From contig NZ_BMNK01000012.1 in assembly GCF_014646515.1 (NCBI RefSeq), positions 62,001 through 126,000 on the forward strand: a DNA stretch of 64,000 nt, read 5' to 3'. This DNA is from Nonomuraea glycinis (GTDB lineage: Bacteria; Actinomycetota; Actinomycetes; Streptosporangiales; Streptosporangiaceae). The notes under the pieces were generated by a model. The model was not told the origin of the DNA. It ran no database searches and saw only the letters and a program-made list of their open reading frames with translations. The first letter of the stretch is position 1; every line of letters starts with the position of its first letter. Shown in pieces: positions 1-7,479 of the stretch. A program made the position numbers and the translations under genes.

Positions 1-62
1 AGCCCCGCTCCAGAGTGCCAGGCCCGCAAGGGTAGTTTCGCAGGCGAGGCGCTGGAGGATCT

Positions 63-413
63 GTGGATCTGAAGTTGGATCACCGCACCGAAGACGGACT
101 CACCATCGTGGAGGTCGAAGGTGAGATCGATGTCTACACGGCGCCGAGATTGCGTGAGCTCCTCATCGATCTGGTGAACAAGGGCAATTTCCACCTGCTC
201 GTCAACATGGAGAAGGTGGACTTCCTGGACTCGACGGGTCTTGGTGTCCTGGTCGGTGGGCTAAAGCGAGTTCGTGCGCACGACGGCTCCCTGGAGCTGG
301 TGTGCACCCAGGAGCGCATCCTCAAGATCTTCCGGATCACCGGGCTGACCAAGGTCTTCGGGATCTACGCTTCGGTCGACGAAGCCAAGGAAGCTCACGG
401 CAAAGACAAGTAG
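63..413 (+). CDS. bldG: BldG-type anti-sigma factor antagonist (STAS domain)
   Basis: A 116-residue single STAS domain protein of the SpoIIAA/RsbV class. Such proteins bind an anti-sigma kinase when dephosphorylated and so free a sigma factor. The phosphorylatable serine sits in DFLDSTGLGVLVGGLKRV (about residues 53-70), the family signature, and the C-terminal half (QERILKIFRITGLTKVF) is very close to Streptomyces BldG as I remember it, which is needed for aerial growth and antibiotic production. The start is GTG at 63, four bases after GGAGG (54-58). The next gene starts one base after the stop codon and encodes the expected anti-sigma partner, followed by hppA, the same order as around Streptomyces bldG. 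The upstream promoter lies outside or at the edge of the window. Confidence 0.93.
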   Translation: MDLKLDHRTEDGLTIVEVEGEIDVYTAPRLRELLIDLVNKGNFHLLVNMEKVDFLDSTGLGVLVGGLKRVRAHDGSLELVCTQERILKIFRITGLTKVFGIYASVDEAKEAHGKDK

Positions 414-414
414 C

Positions 415-840
415 ATGGCTACCGTCGAGCTGATGTTCAGCGCTCTTCCCGCCCACGTGCGGACCGCCCGGTTGGTGGCGACGGCGATAGCCCGCCGCAC
501 CGGCGTGGAGGAGTCCCTGCTGGACGAGGTCCGGCTCGCCGTGGGTGAGGCGTGCTCCCGGGCGGTTGAGGCGCATCGCGCACACTGCCCGGGCGAGCCC
601 ATTCGCATCGAGCTCAAGGACGACTCGGGGCGGTTCGAGGTCACGGTCAGTGACCAGGCGCCCAGCGATGAGATCAAGCAGGAGCAACCCCTTGACCTGG
701 GCATGCTCTCGGACTCGTTCATGTCCGGTTTCGGCATCGCCGTGATCGCGGGCCTGGCCGACGACGTGGAGGTCTTTCCCAGTCCCAAGGGCATGCGCAT
801 CCGCATGAGCTGGCCCGCCGCCAACGGCCACCCGAGCTAG
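415..840 (+). CDS. Anti-sigma factor, RsbW-like ATP-binding protein, partner of BldG
   Basis: A 141-residue cytoplasmic protein with a HATPase_c_2 fold (GHKL family), as in SpoIIAB/RsbW anti-sigma factors. The conserved N-box region (LLDEVRLAVGEACSRAVEA, about residues 36-54) and a glycine-rich segment (MSGFGIAVIAGLADDVEVF, about 104-122) are visible. Family knowledge: such proteins bind a sigma factor and phosphorylate the STAS antagonist. It starts with ATG one base after the bldG stop, so the two are almost certainly cotranscribed and translationally linked. Its sigma factor target is not identifiable from this window. Confidence 0.9.
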   Translation: MATVELMFSALPAHVRTARLVATAIARRTGVEESLLDEVRLAVGEACSRAVEAHRAHCPGEPIRIELKDDSGRFEVTVSDQAPSDEIKQEQPLDLGMLSDSFMSGFGIAVIAGLADDVEVFPSPKGMRIRMSWPAANGHPS

Positions 841-1363
841 GAGCGTTCCAGAGGCTCCTGAAAGCCTACGGGCCGGCGTTAAGGACATCTTCGGCACCGC
901 ACGGCCGCGTAGCGCCGTACGGAGGCGTTCAGGGCGTTTCAGGCAGGTGTGCGGCGCGGCGCGCGGGTGGCGGATGCCACCGGACGTGCCTGTGTGCCGT
1001 GAGACCGGAGTCTTCCAAGATTCTTGCGAAGGCTCCGGTCTCGCCATGTGCGGGCGACGCGCCGACGGGTTTCGGGCGGCACTTTTTTCCGCGCAGTCAC
1101 GGCCGTAAAGCGGGGGAAATATCGCATGTCAGATACCAAAACGCCCTGCTGTCAGGCGCTTACCGGACGGGCGCACAATTCCCCGCCCTCAGAGCCTTCA
1201 TATCTGAGAATCCCCTGCGTAGACTCCCGGCACCGGCCAAGGTGATCTGGCGAAACCGCGGATTCAACCGGAAGCGGCACCCACAACCCGGATGGTGCCG
1301 CACCGCCCAGCCGAACCTTGCAGCGCCACCCGGGCAGGACGACCGGTCTTGCCGAGGAGAACG
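841..1363 (+). other. 523-bp gene-free spacer upstream of hppA
   Basis: No convincing ORF is present: the reading frames here have random composition and no ribosome binding sites. It holds a weak GGAGC/GCTCC hairpin just after the anti-sigma stop (840-858), a strong hairpin at 999-1044 and a T-run near 1083-1088. The hppA promoter must lie in the last 250 bases, but I could not pick a clear -35/-10 pair. Confidence 0.6.
999..1044 (+). terminator. Long hairpin between the bldG operon and hppA
   Basis: GAGACCGGAG (1001-1010) pairs perfectly with CTCCGGTCTC (1033-1042). The inner CTTC (1012-1015) pairs with GAAG (1028-1031) across one GU pair, and the outer pair 999/1044 extends it, giving a stem of about 17 bp with a 12-base loop (1016-1027). 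There is no U tract. It lies 160 bases after the preceding stop, which is far for a simple terminator, so an RNA processing or attenuation structure upstream of hppA is also possible. Confidence 0.5.
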
Positions 1364-3649
1364 ATGTATAGCCACGTGCTGGCACTGGAGCCAGCGTCCA
1401 ATCTGGCCCTGAGCTCGAACAACCTCACCATCGTGATCGTGGTCGCCGCGGTCGCACTGCTCGCACTAGCCGTCGCCGGCGGCCTGGTGCGTGAGGTGCT
1501 GGCCGCCGACCAGGGCACGGAACGCATGCAGAACATCGCCCGTGCCGTGCAGGAAGGGGCCGCCGCCTATCTTACGCGGCAGTTCCGGACACTGGCGATC
1601 TTTGTCGTGATCATCCCGTTCCTGCTGCTTCTGCTACCAGGCGAGCTCGACGTACGCGTCGGCCGCTCGATCTTCTTCGTGGTCGGCGCGGTGTTCTCCG
1701 CCCTGACCGGGTTCATCGGCATGTGGCTGGCCGTGCGTGGCAACGTCCGCGTCGCCGCCGCCGCCCGTGAGTCGGGCGAGAAGCTCGCCATGCGCATCGC
1801 CTTCCGCACCGGCGGCGTGGCCGGCATGTTCACCGTCGGCCTGGGCCTGCTGGGCGCGGCGGTGGTCGTCTTCATCTACCAGGGTGACGCGCCGGGCGTG
1901 CTCGAAGGCTTCGGCTTCGGAGCGGCGCTGCTGGCGATGTTCATGCGAGTCGGCGGCGGCATCTTCACCAAGGCCGCCGACGTCGGCGCCGACCTGGTCG
2001 GCAAGGTCGAGCAGGGCATCCCCGAGGACGACCCGCGCAACGCGGCGACCATCGCCGACAACGTGGGCGACAACGTCGGAGACTGCGCCGGCATGGCGGC
2101 CGACCTGTTCGAGTCGTACGCGGTCATGCTGGTCGCCAGCCTCATCCTGGGCCGGGTCGCCTTCGGCGAGGAAGGCCTGATCTTCCCGCTCATCGTCCCG
2201 ATGATCGGCGTCATCACCGCGATCATCGGCATCTTCGTCACCCGCATGCGCGACGGCGACCGCAACGGCATGGCCGCCATCAACCGCAGCTTCTTCATCT
2301 CGGCCGCGATCTCCGCGGTCCTGGTCGCGGCGGCGACGTTCTGGTACCTCCCCAGCAGCTTCAGCGAGCTGTCCGGCTCGGCCGTGCAGTCCGACGCCGA
2401 CCCGCGGATCATCGCGATCGGCGCGGTGCTCATCGGCCTGGTCCTGGCCAGCGCCATCCAGCTGCTGACCGGCTACTTCACCGAGACCACCAGGCGTCCC
2501 GTACGGGAGATCGGCGAGAGCTCGCGCACCGGCGCGGCGACCGTCATCCTGGCCGGCATCAGCGTCGGCCTGGAGTCGGCCGTCTACTCGGCGCTGATCA
2601 TCGGCGGCGCGGTCTACGGCGCCTTCCTGCTCGGCTTCGGCAACGTGACGGTCGCGCTGTTCGCGGTCGCGCTGGCGGGCACCGGCCTGCTCACGACGGT
2701 CGGCGTCATCGTCTCGATGGACACCTTCGGGCCGGTCTCCGACAACGCGCAGGGCATCGCGGAGATGTCCGGCGACGTCGAGGGCGAGGGCGCCCAGGTG
2801 CTCACCAGCCTCGACGCCGTCGGCAACACCACCAAGGCCATCACCAAGGGCATCGCGATCGCCACCGCGGTGCTCGCGGCGACGGCGTTGTTCGGCGCCT
2901 TCAGGACCGCGGTGGAGGGCGAGCTGCCGGCGGGGTCGGTGTTCAGCCTCAGCGTGGACGCGCCCAACGTGCTGGTCGGTCTGATCATCGGCGCGGCGGT
3001 GGTGTTCCTCTTCTCCGGCCTGGCCATCTCGGCGGTCGGGCGGGCCGCGATGCGGGTGGTCTTCGAGGTACGCGACCAGTTCCGCAACAACCCCGGCATC
3101 ATGGACGGCACGGTCAAGCCGGACTACGGCCGGGTGGTGGACATCTGCACCAAGGACTCGCTGCGCGAGCTGGCCACGCCCGGCCTGCTGGCGGTCCTGA
3201 CGCCGATCGCGGTCGGGTTCGCGCTGGGTTACGCGCCGCTGGGCGCCTTCCTGGCGGGCGCCATCGCGTGCGGCACCCTGATGGCCGTCTTCCTGTCCAA
3301 CTCCGGCGGTGCCTGGGACAACGCCAAGAAGCTGGTCGAGGACGGCCACCACGGCGGGAAGGGCTCCGAGGCGCATGCCGCCACGGTCATCGGCGACACG
3401 GTCGGCGACCCCTTCAAGGACACCGCGGGTCCGGCCATCAACCCGCTGATCAAGGTGATGAACCTGGTCGCGCTGCTGGTGGCGCCCTCGGTGGTGCTCT
3501 ACGCGAGCAACCCGGCGGTGCGCATCGGCATCACGGTGCTGGCGGTCGGCGTGGTCGTGGGCGCGATCATCGTGTCCAAGCGCCGTTCGGTCAATGTCGA
3601 GCCGATCAACAACGACAACGACAGGAAGTCGGAGCCTGTGGCCTCCTGA
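1364..3649 (+). CDS. hppA: K+-insensitive proton-pumping membrane pyrophosphatase
   Basis: Integral membrane pyrophosphatase of 761 residues, hydrolysing PPi and pumping protons. The start is ATG 1364 behind GAGGAGA (1354-1360); an in-frame GTG 24 codons upstream lacks a binding site. Multiple hydrophobic segments are visible, plus the family's acidic catalytic block (DVGADLVGKVEQGIPEDDPR, near residue 203, followed by NVGDNVGDCAGMAADLFESY) and the C-terminal DTVGDPFKDTAGPAINPLIK (near 678). The lysine in GNTTKAITKG (near 487) marks the K+-independent subclass; K+-dependent enzymes carry alanine there. The gene follows the bldG operon as in Streptomyces and ends at a strong terminator. Confidence 0.96.
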   Translation: MYSHVLALEPASNLALSSNNLTIVIVVAAVALLALAVAGGLVREVLAADQGTERMQNIARAVQEGAAAYLTRQFRTLAIFVVIIPFLLLLLPGELDVRVGRSIFFVVGAVFSALTGFIGMWLAVRGNVRVAAAARESGEKLAMRIAFRTGGVAGMFTVGLGLLGAAVVVFIYQGDAPGVLEGFGFGAALLAMFMRVGGGIFTKAADVGADLVGKVEQGIPEDDPRNAATIADNVGDNVGDCAGMAADLFESYAVMLVASLILGRVAFGEEGLIFPLIVPMIGVITAIIGIFVTRMRDGDRNGMAAINRSFFISAAISAVLVAAATFWYLPSSFSELSGSAVQSDADPRIIAIGAVLIGLVLASAIQLLTGYFTETTRRPVREIGESSRTGAATVILAGISVGLESAVYSALIIGGAVYGAFLLGFGNVTVALFAVALAGTGLLTTVGVIVSMDTFGPVSDNAQGIAEMSGDVEGEGAQVLTSLDAVGNTTKAITKGIAIATAVLAATALFGAFRTAVEGELPAGSVFSLSVDAPNVLVGLIIGAAVVFLFSGLAISAVGRAAMRVVFEVRDQFRNNPGIMDGTVKPDYGRVVDICTKDSLRELATPGLLAVLTPIAVGFALGYAPLGAFLAGAIACGTLMAVFLSNSGGAWDNAKKLVEDGHHGGKGSEAHAATVIGDTVGDPFKDTAGPAINPLIKVMNLVALLVAPSVVLYASNPAVRIGITVLAVGVVVGAIIVSKRRSVNVEPINNDNDRKSEPVAS

Positions 3650-3657
3650 CCTGCCTG

Positions 3658-3695
3658 GCGACGCCCGCTCCACGTACGACTGGAGCGGGCGTCGC
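3658..3695 (+). terminator. Strong terminator after hppA
   Basis: A perfect 15-bp stem, GCGACGCCCGCTCCA (3658-3672) with its exact complement (3681-3695) and an 8-base loop, starts eight bases after the hppA stop. It has no U tract, as is common in high-GC actinobacteria. Confidence 0.85.
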
Positions 3696-3748
3696 GCCGT
3701 CTCGGGGGGTGTTGGCCGGGCGGATGGTCACGGTGCGAAACTGGGCGG

Positions 3749-3859
3749 ATGGAAGACAAGCCGCCCTCCGGTGGAAAAACGCTGGCCATGATCCTGCTCG
3801 CGATGTTGACCATCCTGGCGGTGCTCGTCGGACTCGCCCTGTGGGCGTCGAGAGGATGA
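3749..3859 (+). CDS. Small single-pass membrane protein upstream of SixA
   Basis: A 36-residue ORF too short for most gene callers. It has a charged, Pro/Gly-containing N-terminus (MEDKPPSGGK), one long hydrophobic helix (about residues 11-33, LAMILLAMLTILAVLVGLAL) and a short basic end (SRG). Its stop TGA (3857-3859) lies just before the SixA start, and the SixA ribosome binding site is inside its last codons, so the two are probably translated together. The function is unknown; the charge pattern suggests a type I or III membrane anchor. GC content and coupling support a real gene, but there is no homology evidence. Confidence 0.6.
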   Translation: MEDKPPSGGKTLAMILLAMLTILAVLVGLALWASRG

Positions 3860-3864
3860 ACGCG

Positions 3865-4332
3865 ATGCGTACTCTGATCGTGCTTCGCCATGCCAAGGCG
3901 GCCCACACGACCGACGTGACCGACCACGACCGGAAACTGACCGATCGCGGTGAGCAGGACGCCGAACGGGCCGGTGCGGAGATCCGCGGCCTGGGGCTGG
4001 AGCCGGACCTGGTGCTGTGCTCGACGGCACGGCGAACCAGGCGCACCGCCCAGCTCGCCCTGCCCGGCGTCGAGACCGACCATCAGGGCCTCATCTATCA
4101 GGGCGTCCTCGAGGAGCTCCTGGAGCTGGTGCGCCAGGCCGGGCCGGAGCGGCGGACCGTGGTGCTGTGCGGTCACAATCCGGGCGTGCTGGACCTGGCC
4201 CTGTCGCTGACCGGCGGAGACTTCGCCTTCCCGCCGGGCGCGTTCGCGGTGATCCGGACGGAGTCCGAGTGGGCGGACCTCTCGCCGGGAGACGGCAGCC
4301 TGGTCACCCACTGGAACCCCAAGGAGCACTGA
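3865..4332 (+). CDS. sixA: SixA-like phosphohistidine phosphatase
   Basis: A 155-residue histidine phosphatase family protein. The catalytic LRHAKA motif is at the N-terminus (RTLIVLRHAKAAH), a second arginine lies in LCSTARRTRRTAQ and the second catalytic histidine is in VVLCGHNPGVLDLA. This small, insertion-free form matches SixA, which dephosphorylates phosphohistidine proteins in E. coli; the substrate here is unknown. I chose ATG 3865, eight bases after GAGAGGA. An in-frame ATG at 3856 overlaps the upstream stop (ATGA) but has no spacing for a binding site. It converges with serB, with three bases between stop codons. Confidence 0.82.
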   Translation: MRTLIVLRHAKAAHTTDVTDHDRKLTDRGEQDAERAGAEIRGLGLEPDLVLCSTARRTRRTAQLALPGVETDHQGLIYQGVLEELLELVRQAGPERRTVVLCGHNPGVLDLALSLTGGDFAFPPGAFAVIRTESEWADLSPGDGSLVTHWNPKEH

Positions 4333-4335
4333 GAC

Positions 4336-5580
4336 TCAGCGCGAGGACAGCAGGCCGTCCTCGGCGTCGGCGGCCTCCACCTCGGCTCTGGAGATGCCCA
4401 GCAGATAGAGGATCGAGTCGAGGTATGGCGTGTTGACGGCAGTGTCGGCGGCCTGCCGCACGACGGGCTTGGCGTTGAACGCGATGCCCAGCCCGGCCGC
4501 GGCGATCATGTCGAGGTCGTTGGCGCCGTCGCCGATCGCCACGGTCTGGCTGATCGGCAGCCCGGCCTCGCGCGCGAAGCGCTCCAGCGCCTTGGCCTTG
4601 CCCGGCCGGTCGACGATCTCGCCCACCACCCGGCCGGTCAGCTTGCCGTCCACGACCTCCAGGACGTTCGCGGCGGAGTAGTCGATGCCCAGGTCGTCCA
4701 CCAGGGCGTCGGTGATCTGGGTGAAACCGCCGCTGACGATGGCGAAGCGGAAGTCGAGCCGCTTGAGGGTACGCACCAGCGTGCGGGCGCCGGGAGTGAG
4801 CACGACCTCCTTGCGTACCAGCTCGAAGACCTCGGCGGGCAGCCCTTCGAGCAGGGCGACGCGGCGGCGCAGCGACTCGGCGAAGTCGAGCTCGCCGCGC
4901 ATGGCCTCCTCGGTCACCCGGGCGACCTCTTCGAGGCAGCCCGCGTGGGCCGCCAGCAGCTCGATGACCTCGCCCTGGATGAGCGTGGAGTCGACGTCCA
5001 TCACGATGAGCCGCTTGGCCCGCCGCGACAGTCCGGTGCGTTGTACGGCCACGTCGACCTGCTGGGCGGCGGCCTCGGCGGCCAGGTCGATCCTGAGCTG
5101 GTCGGGGTTGGCGCCGGAGACCGACAGCTCGATGCAGGTGACGGGCCACTGGGCGAGGCGTTCGATGCGGTCGATGTTGGCGCCGGCGGCGGAGATCCGC
5201 CCGGCGATGCCGGCGATGGCCGCCGGCTGCAGGGTGGCGCCCAGGACGCTCACCGAGAGGCGACCCCGGCGGCGGTGCTCCCTGGTCTGGGATCCGGTGG
5301 AGAGCTCCACCTCCATCCCGAGGTCCTCGGCGACGCGCTCCACGGCGGTCCACATGGCGCCCAGCGTGCTGCCGGTGCCGGTGGAAGGGCCGCCGGAGTA
5401 GGTGACGAGCACGCCGAGCGTGAGGCGGCCACGGATGACGACCTGCTCGATGTCAGAGACGGTCACGGGAAAGCCGGACAGGACGGAGAACAGGCGCGAG
5501 GTGACGCCTGGCCGGTCAGGGCCGGTCAGAGTGATCAGGAGGGTACGCTGGTCCACATTCAGCCACGGTACTGCGCCCAT
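4336..5580 (-). CDS. serB: Phosphoserine phosphatase with N-terminal ACT domains
   Basis: Last step of serine biosynthesis: phosphoserine to serine and phosphate. The 414-residue protein has two ACT-like regulatory segments (about residues 10-90 and 105-180, the second near RLSVSVLGATLQPAAIAGIA) and a HAD domain with the nucleophile motif VMDVDSTLIQGE, the serine motif IVSGGFTQI and the metal-binding AIGDGANDLDMI. That layout and length match mycobacterial SerB2-type enzymes, which respond to serine. The start is uncertain: ATG 5580 has no clear binding site, and GTG 5556 (reading VDQRTLLITLTG) is an alternative that would begin at the ACT domain. It follows queA on the same strand after a 37-bp gap. 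Confidence 0.93.
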   Translation of the reverse strand: MGAVPWLNVDQRTLLITLTGPDRPGVTSRLFSVLSGFPVTVSDIEQVVIRGRLTLGVLVTYSGGPSTGTGSTLGAMWTAVERVAEDLGMEVELSTGSQTREHRRRGRLSVSVLGATLQPAAIAGIAGRISAAGANIDRIERLAQWPVTCIELSVSGANPDQLRIDLAAEAAAQQVDVAVQRTGLSRRAKRLIVMDVDSTLIQGEVIELLAAHAGCLEEVARVTEEAMRGELDFAESLRRRVALLEGLPAEVFELVRKEVVLTPGARTLVRTLKRLDFRFAIVSGGFTQITDALVDDLGIDYSAANVLEVVDGKLTGRVVGEIVDRPGKAKALERFAREAGLPISQTVAIGDGANDLDMIAAAGLGIAFNAKPVVRQAADTAVNTPYLDSILYLLGISRAEVEAADAEDGLLSSR

Positions 5581-5617
5581 GTCGGTGCTCGCGTAGCAGG
5601 TACGGCTTTCCGACAGA

Positions 5618-6628
5618 TCAGCCGCTCATGATGAGGTGTGTGTCGCCGAACTCGTGCCACAGGTAGCCCTCCCGCAGGGCCGCCTCGTAGGCCAGGCGCA
5701 GCGCCGGTCGCCCGGCTATCGCGCTCAGCATCAGCAGGTGGCTGGAGCGCGGCTCGTGCAGGCCGGTGATCAGCCCGGTGACCACCTGTACGCCCGCCTC
5801 GGGGGTGATGACGCGGGTGGTCCAGCCGGCTGACGCCGTCACCTGGCCGTCGCCGTCGACGACCGTCTCCAGCGCCCGCACCACGGTCGTGCCCGCCGCC
5901 ACCACCCTGGCGCCGCCGTGCCTGGCCAGGTTGACCTGGCGGGCGGTGGCCTCGGGCACCTCGTAGCGCTCGGCGTAGGGCGGCTCGTCCTTCTCCGGCG
6001 AGGCCACCCCCGTGTGCAGGGTGATCGGCGCTATCCCGATGCCCCGCGCCACCAGGGCCGTCACCAGCTCCGCGGAGAACGGCCGGCCCGCGCTGGGCAT
6101 CTCGGCGCTGCCCGGCACCGTGGCGAACACGGTCTGGTACGCCTCGATCGGCCAGTCCCGGTCCACGTAGGAGTAGCGGATCGGCCGTCCGTGCTCGCGC
6201 AGGTACGCCTGCACATCCCGGTCCAGCTCGGCCCGCCACAGGCGCGGCGTCTCCCGCCCGAGCAGCCGCAGCGTCGCCCGTCCTGGCATCGGCAGCCACT
6301 CGCCCGGCTCACAGCCGCCGTACGGCTCACTCGCGGTGGACGTACGGCGGCGCAGCTCGACCAGCCAGGTGCCGTCCTCCCGCGCGGTGGAGAAGTGCAC
6401 CGCGAGCCGGTCCAGCCGGACGGCGGCGGGGAGCGTCGCCGAGTTGTTGACGACGACCAGGTCGCCGGGGGAGAGCAGGCGGGGCAGGTCGGTGAAGCGG
6501 TGGTGCGCCGGCTCACGGTCTCCGTCGGAGACGAGCATGCGGACCGCGTCGCGGGCGAGCCCCCTGGCCTCCGGCGGCTCGTGCGCGGACAGCGCGGGGG
6601 GCAGCGCGAAATCCAGGGCGGCGGTCAT
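5618..6628 (-). CDS. queA: S-adenosylmethionine:tRNA ribosyltransferase-isomerase family protein
   Basis: A 336-residue QueA-type protein. Family reaction: transfer and isomerisation of the ribosyl part of S-adenosylmethionine onto 7-aminomethyl-7-deazaguanine in tRNA, giving epoxyqueuosine. Typical segments are PGDLVVVNNSATLPAAVRL near the N-terminus and the HTGVASPE and CEPGEWLP-type regions. Length is near the usual 340-350. ATG 6628 overlaps the stop of the upstream SDR gene by four bases (ATGA), so translation is coupled. The window shows no other queuosine gene, and many actinobacteria lack the full pathway, so the substrate in this organism deserves caution. Confidence 0.88.
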   Translation of the reverse strand: MTAALDFALPPALSAHEPPEARGLARDAVRMLVSDGDREPAHHRFTDLPRLLSPGDLVVVNNSATLPAAVRLDRLAVHFSTAREDGTWLVELRRRTSTASEPYGGCEPGEWLPMPGRATLRLLGRETPRLWRAELDRDVQAYLREHGRPIRYSYVDRDWPIEAYQTVFATVPGSAEMPSAGRPFSAELVTALVARGIGIAPITLHTGVASPEKDEPPYAERYEVPEATARQVNLARHGGARVVAAGTTVVRALETVVDGDGQVTASAGWTTRVITPEAGVQVVTGLITGLHEPRSSHLLMLSAIAGRPALRLAYEAALREGYLWHEFGDTHLIMSG

Positions 6629-7281
6629 TGCAGGCTCACTCGGCCGCTGGCGGGCCTGGAGCGGACCAGGTCGTGCAGGGTGGCGGCGACCTTGGCGGGG
6701 TCGGTGGCGGCGGCGGCCTCCTGCTCGCCGACCGCGTCGGCCAGCATGCGGGTGTTCATCTCGCCGGGGTCGGCCCACCAGACGGCGACGTCGGGCTCCT
6801 CGGCTGCCAGCACGTTCGACAACTGCTCCAACGCGGCCTTGGTCGCCCCGTACCCGCCCCAGCCCTCGTAGGCGCCGTTCGCGGCGTCGGAAGTGATGTT
6901 CACGATCGCGCCGCGACGGGCGCGCAGCGCGGGCAGCGTGGCCTGGATGAGCGCCAGCGGGGCGGTCACATTGGTCTCCAGCAGCTCCCTGAACGGCTCC
7001 AGCGGGTAGCCCGCCAGCGGCGGCAGCGGGGTCACGCCCAGCCCGCTCGCGTTGTTGACCAGCAGGTCCAGCTCGGGTACGGCGCCGGAGAGCCGGGCCA
7101 CGTGCCCGGGGTCGGTCACGTCGCCGGGGATCGCGGTGGCGCCCAGCTCGGCCGCGGCCTTCTCCAGGTCGGCCGCGCCACGGGCGGTGAGCACGAGGTG
7201 CCAGCCTGCCTCCGCCAGTGACCTGGCCAGAGCCAGGCCGAGCCCGCGGGAGGCGCCGGTGATGAGTGCGGTGTTCGTCAT
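6625..7281 (-). CDS. Short-chain dehydrogenase/reductase
   Basis: A 218-residue SDR with the N-terminal NAD(P) motif TGASRGLG, the NNAS variant of the NNAG motif, a serine in ITSDAANGAY and the catalytic YGATK (Y-x3-K). It is short for a classical SDR (about 250) because the C-terminal substrate region is compact (WADPGEMNTRM follows directly). The substrate is unknown. It is first in an SDR-queA-serB set, overlapping queA by four bases. The start ATG 7281 is preceded on its strand by TAGCGT with a 7-base gap and no ribosome binding site, which suggests a leaderless transcript. Confidence 0.88.
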   Translation of the reverse strand: MTNTALITGASRGLGLALARSLAEAGWHLVLTARGAADLEKAAAELGATAIPGDVTDPGHVARLSGAVPELDLLVNNASGLGVTPLPPLAGYPLEPFRELLETNVTAPLALIQATLPALRARRGAIVNITSDAANGAYEGWGGYGATKAALEQLSNVLAAEEPDVAVWWADPGEMNTRMLADAVGEQEAAAATDPAKVAATLHDLVRSRPASGRVSLQ

Positions 7282-7345
7282 GTACGCAACGCTAGAAATC
7301 GGCCGTCACCCGCACATCGGGCGCAAGGTCCGGCCAGGCCTGGGC

Positions 7346-7457
7346 CCATCGTCCTAGGACCAGAAGCCTGGGCGCGTCGTACCGGGACCGGGAGTCCGGG
7401 CGCGTCGTACCAGGGGCAGGGGTCTGGCCGCGTCGTACCGGGACCGTAGAACGTCGG
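7346..7457. repeat. Four 28-bp tandem repeats in the SDR/kinase divergent promoter region
   Basis: Units begin at 7346, 7374, 7402 and 7430; the last three open with GCGTCGTACC and continue GGGACC or a variant. The first copy is degenerate and contains the perfect palindrome GTCCTAGGAC (7351-7360). The array occupies the stretch just upstream of the kinase -10 element (7468-7473), a position that fits an operator array. GGGAC/GTCC half-sites loosely recall the boxes bound by DevR/DosR-type NarL regulators, the class encoded two genes downstream; that link is inference. Confidence 0.75.
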
Positions 7458-7467
7458 AGCGGGACCA

Positions 7468-7473
7468 TAGAGT
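7468..7473 (+). promoter_or_regulatory. Putative -10 element of a leaderless kinase transcript
   Basis: TAGAGT (TAnnnT consensus) lies six bases before the GTG start at 7480, the spacing expected when transcription begins at the start codon. No good -35 hexamer is visible, consistent with activation from the upstream repeat array. Confidence 0.5.
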
Positions 7474-7479
7474 GGGGCC

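Noticed and set aside
1634..3673. A 679-codon leftward ORF opposite hppA
   Set aside because: Composition is Arg/His/Asp-rich with no hydrophobic pattern or domain, the usual antisense shadow of a high-GC membrane gene, and hppA is certain.
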